Shown: piece after piece, positions 34,039 through 42,755 of the stretch
Layout: the number at the start of each line of letters is the position of its first letter
How positions within the stretch are numbered: the stretch's first letter is position 1
Source of the DNA: an uncultured Mollicutes bacterium
Lineage (GTDB): Bacteria; Bacillota_I; Bacilli_A; RFN20; CAG-288
Length of the DNA stretch: 64,000 nt
Direction of reading: 5' to 3'
Assembly: GCA_900539865.1 (NCBI GenBank)
Contig: UQDS01000004.1
Span: 124,001-188,000 of the forward strand
The notes under the pieces: generated by a model
Databases searched by the model: none
The model's input: only the letters and a program-made list of their open reading frames with translations
What the model was told of the DNA's origin: nothing
Made by a program: the position numbers and the translations under genes

Positions 34039-34274
34039 AATAAACCCAACTTTCTGGAGTCTTTTGTAAGAAAAAGCTACCTGAAAAGCTGGGCTAAAAA
34101 AGCCAAATGGTATGTTACATGATTTGTGATAAAAAAGCTAGTCTTTTTTTGCTTTTTTATAAAAAATGAGAAAAAGTCTATGATCTAAATCATAATTATA
34201 AAATGGATGTTATCAAAAACTTGCCGTGTTGATTATCACTAAAAGACGATAGGTTATAAAAAAATTACAAACAA
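34039..34274. other. MATE upstream region with small inverted repeat
   Basis: About 236 bases, AT-rich. TATGAT-CTAA-ATCATA (34179-34194) is a short inverted repeat close to a minus-strand TATAAT and may be an operator. No coding sequence is seen. Confidence 0.3.
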
Positions 34275-34318
34275 ATACCCCTAACCTTGTTTTGTTCAGG
34301 ATTAGGGGTATCTTTTTT
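34275..34318. terminator. Terminator-like hairpin related to the mgsA terminator
   Basis: ATACCCCTAA pairs with TTAGGGGTAT, with an inner CCT/AGG pairing, then TCTTTTTT on the plus strand. It follows the zinc-ribbon gene on the minus strand. Read on the minus strand it closely matches the plus strand of 32027-32059. Confidence 0.6.
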
Positions 34319-34333
34319 ATTGAAACCTTTTGA

Positions 34334-34813
34334 TTACTGCAATTTATTACCACATTTAGGACAGAATTTATCGTCAGCATCCACAATGGAGTTACAACTT
34401 GGGCATGTTTTAACTAAAGGCGTGCCACAGGCATCACAGAATTTGCTGTCTGGATCATTGACCTTTTGACAATTGGGACAGATTTTATTTTGTCCTTTTT
34501 CTCCTTTGACTGTTTCTACAAAATCATTAACCTCAGGTTTTAAATCTTGATACAACTCTTTCGCAATCGGAACACTTTCATTTTTCATATAGGTAGCAAC
34601 TTCTCTTCTATAACCAAAGATAAGGCAAGCAGTGCCGATACCAATGAGAGGAAGTCCGATGAAAGATAAAAAGAATAATTTAGGCATTTCCATGGAAGAA
34701 GAGGAAATGAAAAAACTAACGAATCCAACGATAGTAAGAATGATACCAGGAATTAAAGTACAGAAGCCAATGATCTTTAATGTCTTTTTGTTTCTTTTGT
34801 GTTTACTGTTCAT
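34334..34813 (-). CDS. Two-helix membrane protein with double zinc ribbon
   Basis: 159 residues. Two membrane helices (about 12-34 and 46-67) are followed by a short helical linker and two tandem zinc ribbons at the C-terminus: CPNCQKVNDPDSKFCDACG and CPSCNSIVDADDKFCPKCG. The ribbons would be cytosolic. Such proteins are common and functionally uncharacterised; a protein-binding role is likely. Confidence 0.75.
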   Translation of the reverse strand: MNSKHKRNKKTLKIIGFCTLIPGIILTIVGFVSFFISSSSMEMPKLFFLSFIGLPLIGIGTACLIFGYRREVATYMKNESVPIAKELYQDLKPEVNDFVETVKGEKGQNKICPNCQKVNDPDSKFCDACGTPLVKTCPSCNSIVDADDKFCPKCGNKLQ

Positions 34814-35235
34814 GTGAGTAACCTCTTTTTATTATTTTATCATGTCTTTTATCTTCTTAATAATTAAGTAATAATTAATTTTTATTATATTAAGAATCGA
34901 TAAATGATGGGGTGTAGTTTGGATTTGGTTTATATTGAATTTATTTTGATTAAAAAGTTATTTTTACAATTTAAATTGAACCTGCTAATTCTAAAATACA
35001 ATTTAATGGAAAAGACGTTTTCATCATCGACCTTTCAGCACAGCAAAACATATAAAAAATAATTTGACTCTCTATATGAAATTCAAAGTTTACAAAATTC
35101 TTAGAGAAAAATTTTCAAAATTATCTATCAATCCGGATGTTTCGCATGGCACATCTGTATTAATAAAATTATCTAATTATATAGAATCAACTTTTGTATA
35201 TTTAAAGTAAATTAAAAAAATAATAATATATTCTT
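34814..35235. other. Gene-poor AT-rich scar with a 44-codon ORF
   Basis: Mostly AT-rich with no intact gene. One small ORF (35076-35210, plus strand, 44 residues, with SINPDVSHGTSVLIKLSNYIE) has no ribosome-binding site and looks like a fragment of a larger lost gene; I do not recognise it. Together with the adjacent recombinase relic, this looks like the remains of a mobile element. Confidence 0.4.
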
Positions 35236-35480
35236 TTACTTTTTAACCATTTCTTTTATTTTTGCTTTAGTGTATTCAATTTTAGTTTTAACACTTTCTA
35301 AAATATCGTGATTCTCTTTTAGGCTGTACTAAGGTTAGTTAGTATCGTGTCTTTACTAGTCATCATCTCCTTATATGCCTTTAAGAACATGGTCTTTATC
35401 TCTTCTTCATTTAGATTAGGAGTCTCGCATTTATGTTCATTCTTGAACTTATAGTTACACTACTGTATCGTTTTTTGACA
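35236..35480 (-). pseudogene. Decayed serine recombinase C-terminal fragment
   Basis: Minus-strand translation gives CNYKFKNEHKCETPNLNEEE followed by IKTMFLKAYKEMM, the zinc beta-ribbon end of large serine recombinases (C-x-x-x-Y-x(5)-K-C-x-T-P-x-L-x-E-E-x-I). The codon where these proteins have Trp just before the first Cys is TAG. Another stop follows TNLSTA, and a different frame then continues HDILESVKTKIEYTKAKIKEMVKK to a TAA at 35238-35236. So the fragment has a nonsense mutation and a frameshift and lacks its catalytic domain. Confidence 0.65.
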
Positions 35481-35557
35481 GTTTTCGGTTAGGAAGTAGC
35501 AAAAGACTTTTTTTATGATTGTTAACATCAACTTTTAATCGCTCAATAAATACAAAA

Positions 35558-35585
35558 GAAAAAAGCCTCGCTTTAACGAGACTTT
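35558..35585 (-). terminator. Terminator of tRNA-Leu
   Basis: On the minus strand AAGTCTCG pairs with CGAGGCTT (one U-G pair), followed by TTTTT. It is 50 nt downstream of the tRNA. Confidence 0.75.
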
Positions 35586-35634
35586 ATATCGGTTATTTCG
35601 ATACAGCGTTTGTATCAAAATCGTAGCCAAATGA

Positions 35635-35718
<84 letters not shown>

Positions 35719-35734
35719 ATGCAACAGCTTAATA

Positions 35735-35763
35735 ATTATACATACTCTTTGAAAATAATGCAA
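35735..35763 (-). promoter_or_regulatory. Promoter of tRNA-Leu
   Basis: Minus strand TTGCAT (35763-35758), a 17-nt spacer and TATAAT (35740-35735). It is interleaved with the divergent promoter of the metallopeptidase gene. Confidence 0.65.
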
Positions 35764-35777
35764 GAAAAAGTTAAAAT
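35749..35777 (+). promoter_or_regulatory. Promoter of the YgjP-like gene (leaderless arrangement)
   Basis: TTGAAA (35749-35754), exactly 17 nt, TAAAAT (35772-35777), then 6 nt and the ATG. No ribosome-binding site exists. It is the clearest leaderless candidate in the window. Confidence 0.6.
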
Positions 35778-35783
35778 ATATTT

Positions 35784-36473
35784 ATGGATAAAAGAATTCG
35801 TTTATCAGTTCATTTAGCGACACTCAGTGATGGCACTACCTTTCCGGTCAATATTTATTGGAAGAAAAGTGGTCATAGAATTTCGGCAAGAGCAGAACAC
35901 GGACAACTTGAAATCTATGCTTTTAGAAACACTTCGTCGAAAGTTTTAGATCAATTTATCAAAGAATGTATCCATAAATATCAAGGCTATTATTTAAATC
36001 GCCCTTTCTATCAAGAAGGAGAGTACATCTACTGTCTTGGGAGAAAGTGTATTATCACAAATGATGTGAAAAAAAAGAATGATCCGATGTGTTTCTATGT
36101 ACCGAAAAGTACAAAAGATCCAATCAATCGTTATAAAAAATCCTTTTTGTCCTATATTCAAGATCGAGTTCCAAAACTCGCCCAACGAATGGGGTTAGAT
36201 GTTTCAGACTTTACTTTTCGCACAGGATTATACATCTCTTATCTGGGTTGTTGTTTTCCAACTAAAAAACAAATTAAATTTGATTATCGTATGTTCGCCT
36301 ATTCACCCGAGTTGATTGATTATGTTTTTATTCATGAATTGACTCATTTATTTGAAATTAGTCACAACGAAAATTTCCATCGGATTTTGTCTCATTATTG
36401 TCAGGATGATAAGAAAAAAGAACAGCTGATACAACGCGGATATTTTGAAGGGAGCTTAGATTATGTCATTTAA
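35784..36473 (+). CDS. YgjP-like (DUF45/M48-type) metallopeptidase
   Basis: 229 residues. The zinc site is HELTHLFEISHNENFH (about 188-203), with the HExxH motif and a later His, as in YgjP/WLM-type proteins. The N-terminal SVHLATLSDGTTFPVNIYWKKS and the central TFRTGLYISYLGCC region match the DUF45 pattern in layout. Substrate unknown; presumed cytosolic. It overlaps the downstream SpoU methylase gene by 11 nt and heads that operon. Confidence 0.82.
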   Translation: MDKRIRLSVHLATLSDGTTFPVNIYWKKSGHRISARAEHGQLEIYAFRNTSSKVLDQFIKECIHKYQGYYLNRPFYQEGEYIYCLGRKCIITNDVKKKNDPMCFYVPKSTKDPINRYKKSFLSYIQDRVPKLAQRMGLDVSDFTFRTGLYISYLGCCFPTKKQIKFDYRMFAYSPELIDYVFIHELTHLFEISHNENFHRILSHYCQDDKKKEQLIQRGYFEGSLDYVI

Positions 36474-37191
36474 AGTTATTGAAAGCAAAGACAACAAGAC
36501 ATACAAAGAGTTGATCGCTTTGAAAAAAGGAGATCCCAAAGAAGGTCTTTTCATAGTGGAAGGAAAAGATTTGGTATATGAGGCGATGCAAGAAGGTCTT
36601 TTGAGAGCGCTCATTGTAGTTGATGGCACCGCGTGTCCTTCGATGGATGTTCCGATTTATGGATTAAAACAAGGCCTATATCGTGAGCTCTCTTCCTATC
36701 AATCTCTTCCAGAAATGATGGGAGTATGCCAAAAGAAAATGGCAGATTTATCTAAGCTTGGAGACCGTGTTATTTACCTAGATCGCATTCAAGATCCAGG
36801 CAATGCTGGCACGATGATTCGCACCGCATTATCCTTTGGATATTCATCCCTTGTTCTTTCCAAAGATAGTGTTTCGTTGTATAATAATAAATTGATACAA
36901 AGCACCAAAGGAGGCGTTTTTCATCTACCGATTCTCCGTGAGGATCTTCTCACGTTAAAGGAAATGGGATATAACATTTATCTCACTACTTTAGATGGGG
37001 AAGATGAGAGTAAGTTCGCCTCTTTAGAAACTCCTTTTGTCCTTTGCTTTGGTAATGAAGGACAAGGCATCAGCAAGAAAAATCTTTCTTTGGGTAAAAA
37101 ACTTCGTATCGAAATGAGTGGGATCGACTCGTTAAATGTCGGTGTTGCAGCTGGCATCTTCATGTATCGATTCAGAAAGGAAATCAAATGA
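36463..37191 (+). CDS. SpoU/TrmH-family RNA 2'-O-methyltransferase
   Basis: 242 residues. The N-terminal substrate-binding domain (FIVEGKDLVYEAM) precedes a SPOUT knot with LDRIQDPGNAGTMIRTA (motif 1), CFGNEGQGIS (motif 2) and SLNVGVAAGIFMYRF (motif 3). By family it methylates 2'-OH in rRNA or tRNA using SAM; the target (23S rRNA, RlmB/TsnR type) is likely but unproven. It is sandwiched with overlapping ends between the peptidase and the hydrolase. Confidence 0.9.
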   Translation: MSFKVIESKDNKTYKELIALKKGDPKEGLFIVEGKDLVYEAMQEGLLRALIVVDGTACPSMDVPIYGLKQGLYRELSSYQSLPEMMGVCQKKMADLSKLGDRVIYLDRIQDPGNAGTMIRTALSFGYSSLVLSKDSVSLYNNKLIQSTKGGVFHLPILREDLLTLKEMGYNIYLTTLDGEDESKFASLETPFVLCFGNEGQGISKKNLSLGKKLRIEMSGIDSLNVGVAAGIFMYRFRKEIK

Positions 37192-38135
37192 ACAATTTAA
37201 ACGAAGAGAAGCAAGTTGTTAAAATGATTGATCAAACTATTTCATTTAATACGCCTTCAAAGAAGACAGTTTTAATTTGCGCAAATGGATTCCAAACTAC
37301 CGACACTCATGACGCCACACCTATCCACGATTATTTCGTTGAAAACTTTCAAAAGGATTATCCAAATTGTGAAGTTGTCCCTGTTCTTTTGTTTGAACCA
37401 GCAAACAGAAAAACACATCGTAAAAAGAAGTTTGAACAAAGACTTAGAAAAGAGATTGAACATTATATTGAGTTAGACTATGACATCATGTTGATGGGCT
37501 ATTCCTTCTCTGGCGCCCTAATCTCTAAAATGGCACATGTATATCGCGATCACGTTGTTCGTGTCATCTTAGTAGCTCCGATTTATGACACCATCTTAAA
37601 TAACATGATACCTGGTTATATCAAGTACATCAGAAAGTTTTCTAAATTGCAAAAAAAATATGGCAATAAAGTATCCAAAGCGATGGGAAGACAAACTGTC
37701 AGCGGTTTGCTTTTCTTGCTTGTAAGCATTTTCTTTTCCATTCTTTCTAACAGACGTTATTTTAAGAAAATCACACAGGACACTTTAGTGATTCGCGGTG
37801 AAGAAGATGTTATGTTCACTCCTCACTCCTTAAAGAAAGTAACCGCTCGCCTGCATTGTCCGCACAATGTTTATCTCTATCCGAAAGCGGGTCACGGCTG
37901 TTTAAAGAGCGCTCGTTTAGACGGTCCGATTTTTGAAGACATTCTCCACTTTGCGTTTAATACACCTTTCCTTTTGAAAACAGCGACAAATATCGTTGTG
38001 CAAGAACAGAAAAAACAAGTCCAAAAAGTTTACTTTGATGCAGACGGGGAACAAATCCCAACCTTTGGTGAAATTTTCGAAGAACTTGATCCCGATTGTA
38101 ACAACGACGCTTTGGCAAGAGAAGACGAATTCTAA
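37188..38135 (+). CDS. Alpha/beta hydrolase
   Basis: 315 residues. The nucleophile elbow is GYSFSG (about 104-109), the acid is in RGEEDVMFTP and the catalytic His in KAGHGCLK. A hydrophobic stretch (about 168-188) may be a lid or membrane-contact helix. The C-terminal 60 residues are charged and probably disordered. Last gene of a three-gene operon with an ATGA overlap. Substrate unknown. Confidence 0.78.
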   Translation: MNNLNEEKQVVKMIDQTISFNTPSKKTVLICANGFQTTDTHDATPIHDYFVENFQKDYPNCEVVPVLLFEPANRKTHRKKKFEQRLRKEIEHYIELDYDIMLMGYSFSGALISKMAHVYRDHVVRVILVAPIYDTILNNMIPGYIKYIRKFSKLQKKYGNKVSKAMGRQTVSGLLFLLVSIFFSILSNRRYFKKITQDTLVIRGEEDVMFTPHSLKKVTARLHCPHNVYLYPKAGHGCLKSARLDGPIFEDILHFAFNTPFLLKTATNIVVQEQKKQVQKVYFDADGEQIPTFGEIFEELDPDCNNDALAREDEF

Positions 38136-38147
38136 GTTATGCACGAT

Positions 38148-38175
38148 AGCCCTTGCTCAAGCAAGGGCTTTTTTC
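38148..38175 (+). terminator. Terminator of the metallopeptidase-methylase-hydrolase operon
   Basis: AGCCCTTGC-TCAA-GCAAGGGCT, a perfect 9-bp stem, followed by TTTTT. Confidence 0.9.
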
Positions 38176-38279
38176 ATGAAATTTATAATAATATCTATTT
38201 TGCTATTTGTATATATAAATATATTTTAATATAATACTTACGTTTATAATTCATTATATTCTCTACGTTGGAGGTCAAT

Positions 38280-41018
38280 ATGGAACTGAAGAAAACATTA
38301 ACGATGCCCAAAGGCACATTTCCTATGCGTGCTAATCTTCCTTCTTGGGAAGGAAATATGGCAAAAGAATGGGATGAAATGCATCTTTATGACATGCTTT
38401 TAAAAGAGCATGAAAACAATGATGCTTTTTATCTTCATGACGGGCCGCCTTATGCTAATGGCGAAATTCACGCTGGTCACGCCTTGAACAAAATTGTCAA
38501 GGATATCCTCATTCGTTCTAAGAATTTGGAAGGATATTATGTTCCCTATGTTCCTGGATGGGATACACACGGACTTCCGATTGAAAATTGTGTCACTAAG
38601 GCTGGAGTTGATCGTAAGACGACTCCCCCAGCTGACTTTAGAAGAAAATGTCGTGAGTATGCTTTGACTCAAGTGGATAGACAGCGCAACCAAATGCTTC
38701 GTCTTGGTGTAATTGGTGATTATCACCATCCATATTGCACCTTAGATCGCGACTATGAAGTCAACCAAGTGAAAGTCTTCGCTAAGATGGCTATGGATGG
38801 CCTTATCTACAAAGGTTTGAAGCCGGTCAACTGGTCATGGTCTTCGGAATCTGCTTTAGCGGAAGCTGAAATTGAATATCACGATGTCACTGCAACAACC
38901 ATTTATTTCCGTTTCCCAGTGGAAAAAGGAAATGAATTTGTCTCTCAAGGGGATAATTTCTTAGTTTGGACAACTACCGGATGGACAATTCCATCTAACC
39001 AAGGTCTCTGTTTGAACCCGAAGTATATCTATGGTCTTTTCCATACCGAAAAAGGCAATTATGTCATGCTGAAAGATCTTGCAGAAAACTTGAAAGAAGA
39101 ATGCCATTTTGAAGAGATGTCCTTGTTGAAAGAATTTACCGGACGCGATGTTGAAGGCGTAATGGTTAAACATCCTTATATGAACCGTTTGGTCCCTTGT
39201 TGTGTGGATGATTACGTTACTGATGATTCTGGTACCGGTATTGTTCACCTCGGCCCTGGACATGGTGCAGATGACTACCGTATCGGTAAAAAATATGATC
39301 TTCCCATCCTTTGTACTGTGGATCCAAAAGGCTATATGAATGAAAATGCCGGTGAAGAAGTACAGGGATTATTCTACGAAGATTGTTCTGAAAAGGTCAT
39401 TGAATTGATGAGAGAAAACGGCAATCTCATCTCTACCAAAGATATTGTTCACGCCTATCCTCACGATTGGAGAACAAAGAAACCCACTATTTTCCGCGCT
39501 ACCGATCAATGGTTCTGCTCTGTCAGCCGAATTAAAGATAAACTCTTATCGGAAGCGGATACAGTCAATTACATCCCAAGCTGGGGAAAAGTAAGATTTG
39601 AAAACATGCTTTCGGATCGTGATGACTGGTGTATTTCTCGTCAAAGACTTTGGGGTGTTCCGATTCCGATTTTCTATGGTGAAGATGGAGAACCCTTGAT
39701 TGAGGAAGAACTTTTTGAACATGTTGAAAAGCTCTTTGCAGAATATGGATCAGATATTTGGTATGAAAAGAGTGCTGAAGAACTTCTTCCGGAAGGATAT
39801 ACTTCGATTCATTCTCCTAACGGAATCTTTACCAAAGAGAAAGATATCATGGATGTTTGGTTCGATTCAGGTTCTTCTTTCTTAGGAAGTGATTTATCTT
39901 GTGGACGTCCTTTCCCTGCTGATGTCTATTTTGAAGGAAATGACCAGTATCGCGGTTGGTATAACGCTTCGATGATTCTTTCTGTCGCTTACACAGGAAA
40001 AACACCTTGCAAGACGATCCTCACTCACGGATTTATCGTTGATCAAAATGGTGATAAATTCTCTAAGTCTAAGAAAAACGGCATTGATCCTGTCACTATT
40101 TGTGAAAAATTTGGCGCGGATATCTTGCGTCTTTGGACTACTTCCATCGACTATACAACTGCTGAAATCAAACTCTCTCAAGATTTGTTGAAAGTTTGTT
40201 CAGATCAGTATCGCAAAATCCGAAACACATTTAAATTCATGCTGTCGAATCTCTTAGATGATGATTTAGGTCGTGGATTTGATAAAAACTACACACCGAA
40301 GAATCTCTCTTTGATGGATCAGTTGATGCTCAACAGACTCAAAGAAGTCTTAGCCGCAATGAAAAAAGGTTATGACACTTATGACGTCAGTAAAGTATCT
40401 GACGTTGTTAATAACTTCTTCATCAACGACTTGTCTTCTTTCTACTTAGATTTCTCAAAAGACACTTTATATTGTGAACAAAAAGATTCTGAGATGAGAA
40501 GAAATACTCAATATGTTCTTTACACTATCTGTAAATCGATTTGTATCGCTTATTCTCCGATTCCTTGCTTCACCTGTGAAGAGATCTACAGAGCTTTAGA
40601 TGTTCCTGGAAAGAAGGCGTCTGTCGCTTTAGAACGCTATCCAGAACTCGGCGAGATTGACCAGAACTTATCACAAGAGTACAACACCTTGATCGCATTA
40701 AGAGCTCATGTAAATAATATCCTTGAACCTGTTCGTAAAGAGGGTGGAATCGGTTCTTCTTCGGAAGCCATGGTGGAATATGTCCCTGTGGACGATGAAG
40801 AATTAAATCTCATCAAATTGCTCGGTTCCAAAGAAATTTCTCGCATCTTCATCGTCTCTGGATTTAAAGTCAGCAAGGTGAACAAAGCGTATAAGCACGA
40901 GGGAACTCGTTGCGATCGCTGCTGGAATTATTTCGATGATGTCAAGAGTGATGCTGATGGCAATCATCTTTGCTGCCGTTGTGCTGAAGCTGTCTCCTCT
41001 TATAAGGAGGAAGAATAA
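38280..41018 (+). CDS. ileS: Isoleucyl-tRNA synthetase
   Basis: 912 residues from the ATG at 38280, with GGAGGT upstream; the in-frame ATG 4 codons earlier overlaps the ribosome-binding site. Class I signatures: HIGH is HAGH in PYANGEIHAGHALNK (about 53-67) and KMSKS is KFSKS in GDKFSKSKKNG (about 596). The editing domain and a C-terminal zinc site CDRCW...CCRC mark the bacterial type. It charges tRNA-Ile. No T-box leader is visible in the 100 nt upstream. It leads the ileS-lspA-rluD operon. Confidence 0.97.
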   Translation: MELKKTLTMPKGTFPMRANLPSWEGNMAKEWDEMHLYDMLLKEHENNDAFYLHDGPPYANGEIHAGHALNKIVKDILIRSKNLEGYYVPYVPGWDTHGLPIENCVTKAGVDRKTTPPADFRRKCREYALTQVDRQRNQMLRLGVIGDYHHPYCTLDRDYEVNQVKVFAKMAMDGLIYKGLKPVNWSWSSESALAEAEIEYHDVTATTIYFRFPVEKGNEFVSQGDNFLVWTTTGWTIPSNQGLCLNPKYIYGLFHTEKGNYVMLKDLAENLKEECHFEEMSLLKEFTGRDVEGVMVKHPYMNRLVPCCVDDYVTDDSGTGIVHLGPGHGADDYRIGKKYDLPILCTVDPKGYMNENAGEEVQGLFYEDCSEKVIELMRENGNLISTKDIVHAYPHDWRTKKPTIFRATDQWFCSVSRIKDKLLSEADTVNYIPSWGKVRFENMLSDRDDWCISRQRLWGVPIPIFYGEDGEPLIEEELFEHVEKLFAEYGSDIWYEKSAEELLPEGYTSIHSPNGIFTKEKDIMDVWFDSGSSFLGSDLSCGRPFPADVYFEGNDQYRGWYNASMILSVAYTGKTPCKTILTHGFIVDQNGDKFSKSKKNGIDPVTICEKFGADILRLWTTSIDYTTAEIKLSQDLLKVCSDQYRKIRNTFKFMLSNLLDDDLGRGFDKNYTPKNLSLMDQLMLNRLKEVLAAMKKGYDTYDVSKVSDVVNNFFINDLSSFYLDFSKDTLYCEQKDSEMRRNTQYVLYTICKSICIAYSPIPCFTCEEIYRALDVPGKKASVALERYPELGEIDQNLSQEYNTLIALRAHVNNILEPVRKEGGIGSSSEAMVEYVPVDDEELNLIKLLGSKEISRIFIVSGFKVSKVNKAYKHEGTRCDRCWNYFDDVKSDADGNHLCCRCAEAVSSYKEEE

Positions 41019-41812
41019 TGGAAAAGGTTCACACTTTCTTTAAAACCCTTCCCACGCGATTAAAAGACTATTTCAAAAAATACTTTAAAGAGTTGAATTA
41101 TCCGCTTTGGATCTTGGCAATCCTTGTCATGGTAGGTCTCTTCTTAGCGGATTATTTCTCGAAAGTGAATGCATTCTATTACCTGACAAATGGCGATTGG
41201 GTCAATCCGATTGTTAATCCCGATCACGATGGAACGACGATTATTCCCTATATTCTCAACTTCCGTTTCACCATCAACAACGGCGCGGGCTTTGGCATGT
41301 TCTCTGGGTCTATGTGGTTCTTGACCATCTTATCTTCAATTGCTTCTGTCATGTTGACCATCAATGTTCTTTTCCGTTTCAACCGCTATAATTGGGTGAT
41401 GATGACGGGTATTATCTTGATGGCTCCAGGCGCTGCCGGCAATCTTGTCGACCGTGTAGGGTGTCTTGCAAATGCAGGCATTTATAAACACGGCGTCATT
41501 GATTTCTTACAATTCTCTTTCTGGCCTGGCTTTCCGATTTGTAATCTTGCTGATTACTGGCTTACGATTGGCGTTGTCTTCTTACTGATTGGATTCACCA
41601 TTGAATTTGTGAAAGAATACAAAGCGATGAAATTGGAAGAAGAAAACGAAAAAGCTGCAGCCCTTGCTGTGGAAAACAGCAAAGAATTTTCTAACGAAGA
41701 TCTCTTAGCGAAGTTAAAAGAAGAAGAAAATAGCGCCGATAAAGAAAAGGCACAAGATGAGACAAGTTCGCCGAATGACGGAGATGAAGACAATGATCAA
41801 GACAGCCAGTGA
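41018..41812 (+). CDS. lspA: Lipoprotein signal peptidase II with long acidic tail
   Basis: 264 residues. The SPase II conserved blocks are seen: NNGAGFGMF, GAAGNLVDRV with the first catalytic Asp, and FPICNLADYWLTIG with the second. Four membrane helices are predicted. It cleaves lipoprotein signal peptides, consistent with the several lipoproteins in this window. The protein is about 100 residues longer than usual (about 160): a 35-residue basic N-terminal extension and a 60-residue Glu/Asp/Lys-rich C-terminal tail. The tail overlaps the rluD-like gene by 20 nt. Confidence 0.94.
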   Translation: MEKVHTFFKTLPTRLKDYFKKYFKELNYPLWILAILVMVGLFLADYFSKVNAFYYLTNGDWVNPIVNPDHDGTTIIPYILNFRFTINNGAGFGMFSGSMWFLTILSSIASVMLTINVLFRFNRYNWVMMTGIILMAPGAAGNLVDRVGCLANAGIYKHGVIDFLQFSFWPGFPICNLADYWLTIGVVFLLIGFTIEFVKEYKAMKLEEENEKAAALAVENSKEFSNEDLLAKLKEEENSADKEKAQDETSSPNDGDEDNDQDSQ

Positions 41813-42707
41813 AAAAGGAAGAATTGACGTCGTTATCAGCGATTTGTTTTCGATCTCTAGAAGTCAAGCTCAAAAAGCGATAAAAGCAAAAAATGTACGC
41901 GTTAATGGACTGATAATCGATACACCATCTTTTAAAGTAACAGAAGGGATGGAAATTGATTACGAACCATTGATCAATGAAGCACCTGCGGTTTTAAAAC
42001 CCAAAGAAACATTGGAATTGGACTATGTTTATCGCGATGAAGATATCGCGATTGTCAACAAGCCTCGCGGCCTTGTTGTTCACCCTGCTCCCGGACATGT
42101 AGATGACACCCTTGTCAATCATCTCTTCGATGAAGAAAACTTTGATTTTGATCCTAACGACAGAGACAATGAGCGCCCTGGTATTGTTCACCGCATCGAT
42201 AAAGATACCTCTGGCTTGCTTGCTGTCGCGTTAAACGCTGATGCGCAAGCGACCTTATCACAAGAGGTGAGAGAAGGCGATTTTCACCGCAATTATTTGG
42301 CGTTAGTCTACGGAAATGTCCCGGACAAGCGCTTCCGTATCGAGGCGCCCTTAACTCGTCCCAATCACACCGTTCGAAAGGCTTTGGTCGACATTTATAA
42401 AGGGAGGGATGCAATCACCCATTGTGTCACTTTAGCAAACAATGGAAAGGTTTCCTTATTGAAATGTTCACTAGAAACGGGTCGTACACATCAAATCCGT
42501 GCGCATTTAGCTTATATCGGTTTCCCTATTGTCGGCGATACTCTTTATGGTAGAAAAGAGGACAGAACGGCAACGAAAGGACAAGCGTTACATGCTTATT
42601 CGTTATCCCTTATCCATCCCCGCACATTAAAGCGTATGACTTTCTATGCACCGATTGACGATTATATGAAACAATTGCTTATCGATTTTTACAAAGTGAA
42701 AAAATAA
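41793..42707 (+). CDS. rluD: RluD-like 23S rRNA pseudouridine synthase
   Basis: 304 residues. The ATG at 41793 is chosen because ACGGAG lies 9 nt upstream; in-frame ATGs at 41757, 41775 and 41784 have poorer spacing. An S4 domain (about 8-60, SRSQAQKAIKAKNVRVNG) precedes the catalytic domain with VHRIDKDTSGLL (catalytic Asp) and ETGRTHQIRAHL. Position directly after lspA is the standard Firmicutes arrangement (YlyB type). Confidence 0.93.
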   Translation: MIKTASEKGRIDVVISDLFSISRSQAQKAIKAKNVRVNGLIIDTPSFKVTEGMEIDYEPLINEAPAVLKPKETLELDYVYRDEDIAIVNKPRGLVVHPAPGHVDDTLVNHLFDEENFDFDPNDRDNERPGIVHRIDKDTSGLLAVALNADAQATLSQEVREGDFHRNYLALVYGNVPDKRFRIEAPLTRPNHTVRKALVDIYKGRDAITHCVTLANNGKVSLLKCSLETGRTHQIRAHLAYIGFPIVGDTLYGRKEDRTATKGQALHAYSLSLIHPRTLKRMTFYAPIDDYMKQLLIDFYKVKK

Positions 42708-42711
42708 CAAT

Positions 42712-42742
42712 TAAAATCGCCTCACTAGTTGAGGCGATTTTT
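42712..42742. terminator. Bidirectional terminator after rluD
   Basis: AAAATCGCCTCA-CTAGT-TGAGGCGATTTT with T and A runs on both sides; it serves rluD and the convergent small gene. Confidence 0.88.
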
Positions 42743-42755
42743 TATTGGTCAGAAT

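Noticed and set aside
34275..34318. Evidence for an unannotated plus-strand transcript ending here
   Set aside because: No plus-strand gene lies upstream in the gap; the hairpin is better explained as the terminator of the minus-strand zinc-ribbon gene with a symmetric stem.
38136..38279. Possible T-box riboswitch before ileS
   Set aside because: No T-box sequence, specifier stem or antiterminator is visible; the spacer holds only a terminator of the upstream operon and AT-rich promoter sequence.
38961..39263. 100-codon minus-strand ORF in ileS
   Set aside because: Antisense shadow of a certain synthetase gene.
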